Positions 7,247 through 10,522 of a stretch of 10,522 bases of DNA are shown piece after piece. Source of the DNA: an uncultured Bacilli bacterium (GTDB lineage: Bacteria > Bacillota_I > Bacilli_A > RFN20 > CAG-449); assembly GCA_947593895.1 (NCBI GenBank), contig CANQDY010000040.1, forward strand, positions 1 through 10,522, given 5' to 3'. Under the pieces are notes generated by a model. The model did not search any database. It was not told the DNA's origin and worked only from the letters and a program-made list of their open reading frames with translations. The translations under genes and the position numbers were made by a program. The number at the start of each line of letters is the position of its first letter. Positions within the stretch are counted from its first letter, which is position 1.

Positions 7247-8134
7247 CTATTTAATGCAATTATCAATATTTGGCATAGTACCAACTGCTAAAGAACCTGG
7301 ACCGATATGACAAGAAACGCTCAAACTTAATGGATCAACAAATGTAACTTTAATATTTGGTATTGATTCTAATATTTGATTTTTAAAATCCATCGCAGCT
7401 TCATAATTTTGAGTATGAGCAATTGATAAAATCATTCGTCCATTTTCATAATCTTCCTTGAATCTCATCTCTAAATCGTTTTTAATTGCTTGAATCATTT
7501 TAATTCTTGCAACCCTTACCGATAAAACTTTACAATATGAATCAAGCTTTTCACCTTGAATTTGTAATACTGGTTTTATATTTAATAATGTGCCTAATGC
7601 AGCAGCAGCAGGAGTAACTCTTCCACCTTTTTTTAAGTAATACAAAGTATCAACCATAATATAGATACTTGATTGCATTTTAGTTTTCATCAAATAATCA
7701 ACTACTTCCTGGCTTGATTTTCCTTGATCTACTAAATATTTAGCTTCAAAGCAGCTTGATTTTTGAGTAATAGAAATTCTTTGGTTGTCAACAACATGAA
7801 CTTTGTTTAAATACTTATCATCCTTTGATAAATTTGTCGCAGTTTGCATTGTTGCGGATAGTCCACTTGACATTGGAATAAAAATAATTTCATCATAATC
7901 TTTTAATAAATTATCCCAGCATTCCATTAAACTATAAGTTGAAGGTTGTGAAGTAGAAATATTAGCCTTACCCGCTAATTTTTTATAAAACTCATCTTGA
8001 GAAAGTGATATTTCTTCATAATATTCTTCGCCATCAATAATAAAAGGCATCGGAACCACAAATATTCCATATTTTTTTGCTTCTTCAATAGTAAGTCCTG
8101 AATTACTATCGGTTAATATTGCAATTTTACTCAT
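7247..8134 (-). CDS. DegV family fatty-acid-binding protein
   Basis: 295 aa, typical length for DegV proteins, which bind a single fatty acid; several act as FakB partners of the kinase FakA that activates exogenous fatty acids for phospholipid synthesis. Family marks: the opening IAILTDSNSGLT, the TSQPS loop (61-65), the IIFIPMSSGLSATMQ block (83-97), YYLKKGGRV (165-173), TLLNIKPVLQI and the late HIGPGSLAVG. The conserved Thr-Ser-Gln-Pro-Ser and Ser-Ser-Gly-Leu-Ser segments form the carboxylate-binding pocket in known structures. The start ATG has AGAGAGGT upstream. The gene ends in TAG and has no clear terminator before the ATP-grasp gene. It lies 55 bases after folA with its own promoter in the gap. 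No fakA is in the window. Confidence 0.93.
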   Translation of the reverse strand: MSKIAILTDSNSGLTIEEAKKYGIFVVPMPFIIDGEEYYEEISLSQDEFYKKLAGKANISTSQPSTYSLMECWDNLLKDYDEIIFIPMSSGLSATMQTATNLSKDDKYLNKVHVVDNQRISITQKSSCFEAKYLVDQGKSSQEVVDYLMKTKMQSSIYIMVDTLYYLKKGGRVTPAAAALGTLLNIKPVLQIQGEKLDSYCKVLSVRVARIKMIQAIKNDLEMRFKEDYENGRMILSIAHTQNYEAAMDFKNQILESIPNIKVTFVDPLSLSVSCHIGPGSLAVGTMPNIDNCIK

Positions 8135-8159
8135 AAATAAACCTCTCTTTGTTTAAGAA

Positions 8160-8188
8160 AATATATCATAACTATTATTAAAAATCAA
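8160..8188 (-). promoter_or_regulatory. Sigma-A-type promoter for the DegV gene
   Basis: On the minus strand, TTGATT (8183-8188), a 17-base spacer and TATATT (8160-8165) match the consensus in 4 and 5 of 6 positions. The -35 box sits directly after the folA stop, and transcription would begin about 20 bases before the degV ATG. No terminator separates folA from degV, so read-through is also possible. Confidence 0.6.
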
Positions 8189-8189
8189 A

Positions 8190-8657
8190 TTAATTACTTT
8201 TCTTATGATAATAGATAATTTTAAATTGTTCTTTTTCAACTTCTTTGTATGGCTCAAATAAATCTTCATACTCAGGGAAATAAATATTTCCATAATAATC
8301 ACCATAAATAACTGAAATAATTAATTCATCACAATATGGGAGAAATAATTTATAAATTGATGCTCCCCCACATACATAAACTACTTCTTCAGAATTTTGA
8401 TAACGATTTACTAGTTCCATATAATCAGTACATACTTCACACCCTTGAGCATCATAATCTTTATCATAATTTAAAACAATTGTTTTTCTACCTGGTAAAG
8501 GTTTACCAATTGACTCAAATGTAACTGTTCCCATAATCAAGATATGCCCCATTGTTGTTTCTTTATAATGCTTAAAATCTTCCTTTATATGCCAAGGAAT
8601 TTGACTTCCATTACCAATTAAATGATTCTTATCGTGAGCTACAATAATCTTTAACAT
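8190..8657 (-). CDS. folA: Dihydrofolate reductase
   Basis: 155 aa, cytoplasmic; reduces dihydrofolate to tetrahydrofolate using a nicotinamide cofactor and restores the folate oxidised by ThyA. Seen: MLKIIVAHDKNHLIGNGSQIPW at the start (the family's 'iva.d.n..IG....lPW'), catalytic acid Asp27 in WHIKEDF, TFESIGKPLPGR (46-57) and the cofactor block VCGGASIY (95-102). The longest ORF begins 22 residues earlier at 8723, inside thyA, but family alignment places Met at 8657. A GAAAGG site lies about 12 bases upstream, and the ATG comes one base after the thyA stop, indicating coupled translation. Odd: the usual MGRxT is MGTVT and the usual LTR/LSR is LNY, so both residues that normally hold the NADPH 2'-phosphate are missing. 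The Thr of the 'IT.I' strand is Ser. Confidence 0.93.
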   Translation of the reverse strand: MLKIIVAHDKNHLIGNGSQIPWHIKEDFKHYKETTMGHILIMGTVTFESIGKPLPGRKTIVLNYDKDYDAQGCEVCTDYMELVNRYQNSEEVVYVCGGASIYKLFLPYCDELIISVIYGDYYGNIYFPEYEDLFEPYKEVEKEQFKIIYYHKKSN

Positions 8658-8658
8658 C

Positions 8659-9531
8659 TTATACTGAAACCTTTCCTTCAATTTTTGGATATGGATTATA
8701 ACCAACAATTTCAAAATCATCATATTTGAAATCTAATATTGAATTAACTTTTCTTTTTATTATTAATTTTGGTAAAGGGCGAGGTGTTCTTTCTAATTGA
8801 GTTTTAATTTGTTCAATATGATTAGTATAAATATGAACATCACCAAAGGTATGAACAAAATCACCTGGTTCTAAATTGCAAACATGGGCCATCATAATTA
8901 ATAAAGTTGCATAAGAAGCAATATTAAATGGTACTCCTAAGAATAAATCTGCACTTCTTTGATAAAGTTGACAAGATAACTTTTTGCCATCTCCTGATAC
9001 ATAAAATTGAACAAAAGCATGACATGGAGGTAAAGCCATCTGATCAATTTGAGCCGGGTTCCATGCACAAATAATATGTCTTCTGGAAAATGGATTTTCT
9101 TTAATTGATTTTTCAACTTGCAAAAGTTGATCAACACCAAAGAAATCCCTCCATTGCTTTCCATAAACCGGACCTAAATTACCATATTTATTTGCAAAAC
9201 TATCATCTTCTTTAATTTTATTAATAAATTCCTCCATAGTTTCATTTTTATAATCATTACTTTTTTTATAAGCTTCATAAGGCCATTCATTCCAAATTCT
9301 AATATTTTGTAAAACTAATGGTCTAATATTAGTGCTTCCTGATATAAACCATAATAATTCACCAAGAACAGCTTTATAATAAACCTTTTTTGTTGTTAAT
9401 AATGGAAAACCCTTTGATAAATCACATCGTAATTGATATCCAAATATAGAAATTGTTCCAGTTCCAGTTCGATCCTTTTTTATAGAACCATTTTCCAAAA
9501 CATGCTTGCATAAATCTAAATAATTTTGCAT
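8659..9531 (-). CDS. thyA: Thymidylate synthase (ThyA type)
   Basis: 290 aa. Converts dUMP and methylene-tetrahydrofolate to dTMP and dihydrofolate in the cytoplasm. All main active-site elements are present: phosphate-binding Arg21 in [12 protein letters not shown] (150-153), nucleophile Cys170 in [25 protein letters not shown] (191-207) with Asp195 and Asn203, and DVHIYTNH (231-238) with His233 and Tyr235. The C-terminus ends in the conserved Val-x-Val type tail. The protein is longer than the 264-aa E. coli enzyme, with extra residues around 85-115 ([17 protein letters not shown]), as in Lactobacillus-type ThyA. The start has a good SD, GGAGAGG, just upstream. It is the first gene of the thyA-folA unit and diverges from ssrA. 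Confidence 0.97.
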   Translation of the reverse strand: MQNYLDLCKHVLENGSIKKDRTGTGTISIFGYQLRCDLSKGFPLLTTKKVYYKAVLGELLWFISGSTNIRPLVLQNIRIWNEWPYEAYKKSNDYKNETMEEFINKIKEDDSFANKYGNLGPVYGKQWRDFFGVDQLLQVEKSIKENPFSRRHIICAWNPAQIDQMALPPCHAFVQFYVSGDGKKLSCQLYQRSADLFLGVPFNIASYATLLIMMAHVCNLEPGDFVHTFGDVHIYTNHIEQIKTQLERTPRPLPKLIIKRKVNSILDFKYDDFEIVGYNPYPKIEGKVSV

Positions 9532-9556
9532 AACCCTCTCCTAATTCATTTATAAA

Positions 9557-9565
9557 ATTTTATCA
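9557..9565 (-). promoter_or_regulatory. thyA: Candidate extended -10 element for thyA-folA
   Basis: On the minus strand TGATAAAAT fits an extended -10 (TGnTAnAAT-like). It would start transcription close to 9550, about 19 bases before the thyA ATG, leaving just enough room for the SD. No good -35 box is seen 17 bases upstream, so this is a modest call. Confidence 0.35.
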
Positions 9566-9617
9566 TATTTAAGCGATATTTTCTTTATTTATTTTGAAGA
9601 ATAAAATATTTTACCAC

Positions 9618-9646
9618 TTGTAACATATAATAAATTATGATATATT
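9618..9646 (+). promoter_or_regulatory. ssrA: ssrA promoter
   Basis: TTGTAA (9618-9623), a spacer of exactly 17 bases and TATATT (9641-9646) lie 10 bases before the mature tmRNA 5' end. A start a few bases upstream of 9657 leaves a short 5' leader that RNase P would remove. Confidence 0.65.
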
Positions 9647-9656
9647 AATACCACTT

Positions 9657-10029
9657 GGGCTAGTTCCGGTTTCGACGGGGTAGGTTAAGTATAAAACGCA
9701 GTCGGTTGGTCGCGTCAAAGACCACAAAAAAATATCTGGCAACAGAAACACATTATCCTACGCAGCTTGCTAGTTAAGCCTCTCAGTTAGTTCCTAATTT
9801 GGAATCGTAGGCATCATACTTAATTTGTCCACTTGGTTAAGATATGGTGTAATATAAAGTGGATAAGCTGTATCGATTTCTATAAGATATAGATGAAAAA
9901 TTCATAGGATAGTTAAGAGTTGATTCGTCAATTAGTCTTACTTTTAATGAACCCGATTAGTTGACTAAACTGTAGTGGGTTATACAAAACTTATTTCGGA
10001 CAGGAGTTCAATTCTCCTCTGGTCCACCA
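9657..10029 (+). ncRNA. ssrA: tmRNA (transfer-messenger RNA)
   Basis: Rescues stalled ribosomes with SmpB. The 5' end GGGCTAG pairs over 7 bases with CTGGTCC at the 3' end, including the G3-U pair that marks alanyl-tRNA synthetase substrates. The 5' part holds the hallmark CGACGGGG. The T-arm is AGGAG-TTCAATT-CTCCT and CCA is encoded (10027-10029). The resume region reads TATCT-GGC-AAC, closely like Bacillus TAACT-GGC-AAA, so the tag frame starts at GGC 9738. It reads Gly-Asn-Arg-Asn-Thr-Leu-Ser-Tyr-Ala-Ala-Cys and stops at TAG 9771-9773. CCTACG (9757-9762), inside the tag end, pairs with CGTAGG (9806-9811), fitting helix 5. The -Ala-Ala-Cys ending is unusual; another frame from 9739 would end Gln-Leu-Ala-Ser before TAA. 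The 373-base length is normal. Confidence 0.96.
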
Positions 10030-10043
10030 TATTGAAAGAACCA

Positions 10044-10092
10044 GATTGATACTAATGCAAACAAGTTTGCAATGGTGTCAGTCTTTTTTTTT
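10044..10092 (+). terminator. ssrA: Intrinsic terminator of ssrA
   Basis: GATTGATAC (10044-10052) pairs with GTGTCAGTC (10075-10083) over 9 pairs, two of them G-U. Above a small internal loop, TGCAAA (10056-10061) pairs with TTTGCA (10066-10071) around a CAAG loop. Nine T residues follow (10084-10092). It stands 15 bases after the encoded CCA. Confidence 0.92.
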
Positions 10093-10260
10093 GCTTTATT
10101 ATTTATTTAGTTTTATAAAATAATAAATATAAATTATCAAGTTAAATAAGAAAGATTAATGATAAAACATATGGTTATTATTGAACAATTACTGATAGAT
10201 TAAAATAAATGTATAAATATAATTTTTTTACATATAATAAATTAAAGAGAAAAGATTATA
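10093..10260. other. AT-rich spacer after ssrA, no gene seen
   Basis: No convincing coding sequence. It contains a perfect 10-base inverted repeat, TTTATTATTT (10095-10104) and AAATAATAAA (10118-10127), right after the ssrA terminator. This may be a second weak hairpin or only a product of base composition. A 14-codon ATG ORF at 10159-10203 is too short to support. Confidence 0.5.
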
Positions 10261-10264
10261 TGTC

Positions 10265-10293
10265 TTGACTTTTTGCGATAAATACTATAATAA
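10265..10293 (+). promoter_or_regulatory. Near-consensus promoter ahead of the GC-rich RNA
   Basis: TTGACT (10265-10270) is followed by TATAAT (10286-10291) at 15 bases, or by TAATAA (10288-10293) at the ideal 17 bases. This is the closest match to a sigma-A promoter in the window. Transcription would begin at about 10298-10302. Confidence 0.7.
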
Positions 10294-10298
10294 GAGTA

Positions 10299-10370
10299 TA
10301 GATCATTGGGTTGGTGTAACAGTGGGTGATGGTCTTTGGACTTCACCGAAGCCAGCTCTTTTTATTTTTT
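10299..10370 (+). ncRNA. Unclassified structured RNA: small RNA or cis-regulatory leader
   Basis: Bases 10308-10358 are 28 of 51 G+C in an otherwise very AT-rich region, the usual mark of a structured RNA. Stem P1 is GGGTTGG (10308-10314) with CCAGCTC (10352-10358), 7 pairs with two G-U. Inside it, after the 10-base strand at 10315-10324 and opposite GAAG, stem P2 is GGTGA (10325-10329) with TCACC (10343-10347). P2 is extended by a G-U pair and GTC/GAC closing a TTTG loop. P1 is followed by five T, A, six T, so P1 can act as a terminator and the RNA could be a free transcript of about 70 bases. The P1 3' strand CAGCT (10353-10357) can instead pair with AGCTG (10376-10380), with T-A/T-G pairs then covering the downstream AGGA. 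That is a switch-like arrangement. I do not recognise it as SRP RNA, 6S, T-box or a riboswitch I know. Confidence 0.5.
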
Positions 10371-10384
10371 AGGAAAGCTGAAGT

Positions 10385-10471
10385 ATGTTTTCAGATATTT
10401 ATAAACAAATAAAAATAGATACGACTAATCTTACACCAATACAGATATGTGATAAAATAACAAAGATGTAA
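10385..10471 (+). pseudogene. 28-codon ORF resembling a P-loop kinase C-terminal tail
   Basis: The ORF starts at ATG 10385, with AGGAAA (10371-10376) as a possible SD 8 bases upstream, and ends in TAA. Its middle reads YKQIKIDTTNLTPIQICDKI, which resembles the closing segment of shikimate kinase-, cytidylate kinase- and AAA_33-type proteins ('..IDT..LSPEEV..KI'). An in-frame TGA lies directly upstream (10379-10381), and no P-loop or kinase core precedes it. The simplest reading is a remnant of a deleted kinase gene. A small peptide translated under control of the preceding RNA structure is the alternative. The similarity is judged by eye over about 20 residues, so it is weak evidence. Confidence 0.3.
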
Positions 10472-10479
10472 AACATTTT

Positions 10480-10522
10480 ATGCATCAATTAAGTAAAACA
10501 AATTTTAATATGAAAGAAAGGT
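10480..10522 (+). other. Window edge: open ORF start and SD-like sequence
   Basis: An ATG at 10480 opens a frame that stays open to the last base (14 codons). AGAAAGGT at 10515-10522 is a good SD match. Either the frame is the start of a gene or, more likely, the SD belongs to a gene starting just outside the window. The sequence cannot decide between these. Confidence 0.25.

Noticed and set aside
8336..9164. Extra ORFs inside folA and thyA, and the longer folA ORF starting at 8723
   Set aside because: Other-frame shadows of well-conserved genes. The 22-residue folA extension lies in thyA coding sequence and has no counterpart in the DHFR family.
10159..10203. 14-codon ATG ORF after ssrA
   Set aside because: Too short, no homology visible, and expected by chance in DNA of this composition.
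10300..10370. SRP (4.5S-like) RNA or a tRNA
   Set aside because: The GC-rich RNA lacks the SRP tip signature (GGAAGGAAGCAG type), and it has no T-arm, no proper anticodon stem and no CCA. CTTTGGA looks like a Gln anticodon loop, but its flanks do not pair.
10300..10380. T-box or known metabolite riboswitch
   Set aside because: No GGGTGGnACCGCG antiterminator motif and no recognisable aptamer core. CACCGAAG recalls part of the glycine aptamer, but the rest does not fit.
1..10522. TGA reassigned to Trp (Mycoplasma code)
   Set aside because: Trp is consistently TGG and no in-frame TGA occurs in any gene; with a reassigned code in such AT-rich DNA TGA should be common.
1..10522. CRISPR array, insertion sequence or prophage
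   Set aside because: No regularly spaced repeats, no transposase or integrase, no terminal repeats, and no duplicated attachment-like sequence at the ssrA 3' end within the window.

Overview
The window is very AT-rich DNA with short intergenic gaps, overlapping genes, and strong Shine-Dalgarno sites of the AGGAGGTGA type. Every stop codon seen in the genes is TAA or TAG. Tryptophan is written TGG and no gene contains an in-frame TGA, so the standard bacterial code fits better than the Mycoplasma code. The protein families (YitT/DUF2179, DegV, ThyA next to FolA, UvrB) and a tmRNA whose resume region resembles that of Bacillus point to a low-GC, probably host-associated member of the Bacillota. 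It could lie near the Erysipelotrichales/RF39/Mollicutes-related lineages. That placement is inference, since no rRNA is present.

Bases 1-5604 form a compact plus-strand operon. It starts with the C-terminal end of a YitT-family membrane protein, followed by an unrecognised 169-aa single-span membrane protein. Next comes a lipoprotein S41 (carboxy-terminal processing) protease with a duplicated C-terminal domain, then the excision-repair helicase subunit uvrB, and finally an alpha/beta-hydrolase esterase. Neighbouring genes overlap by 8 to 20 bases or abut, so they are probably cotranscribed. The operon ends in a 261-base AT-rich gap and a clear bidirectional terminator (5866-5922).

Bases 5931-9531 lie on the minus strand. 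In transcription order they are thyA, folA, a DegV-family fatty-acid-binding protein and an orphan ATP-grasp ligase. thyA and folA are separated by one base and form the usual dTMP/tetrahydrofolate cycle pair: ThyA oxidises methylene-tetrahydrofolate to dihydrofolate and DHFR re-reduces it. degV and the ATP-grasp gene each have a plausible promoter of their own. The translation starts of folA, the ATP-grasp gene and the esterase are all placed downstream of the longest possible ORF start, on homology and SD evidence.

Bases 9618-10092 hold ssrA (tmRNA) on the plus strand, with its own promoter, encoded CCA and strong terminator. Its readable tag ends in -Ala-Ala-Cys rather than the usual hydrophobic -Leu-Ala-Ala.

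The last 430 bases are the least explained part. A near-consensus promoter (10265-10293) drives a GC-rich 51-base island (28 of 51 G+C) that folds into a two-stem RNA followed by a T tract. Its 3' strand can instead pair with a downstream SD sequence. I do not recognise it as a known RNA family, and it is the best candidate for something undescribed. It is followed by a 28-codon ORF that reads like the C-terminal tail of a P-loop kinase, probably a gene remnant, and by an SD-like sequence at the window edge.
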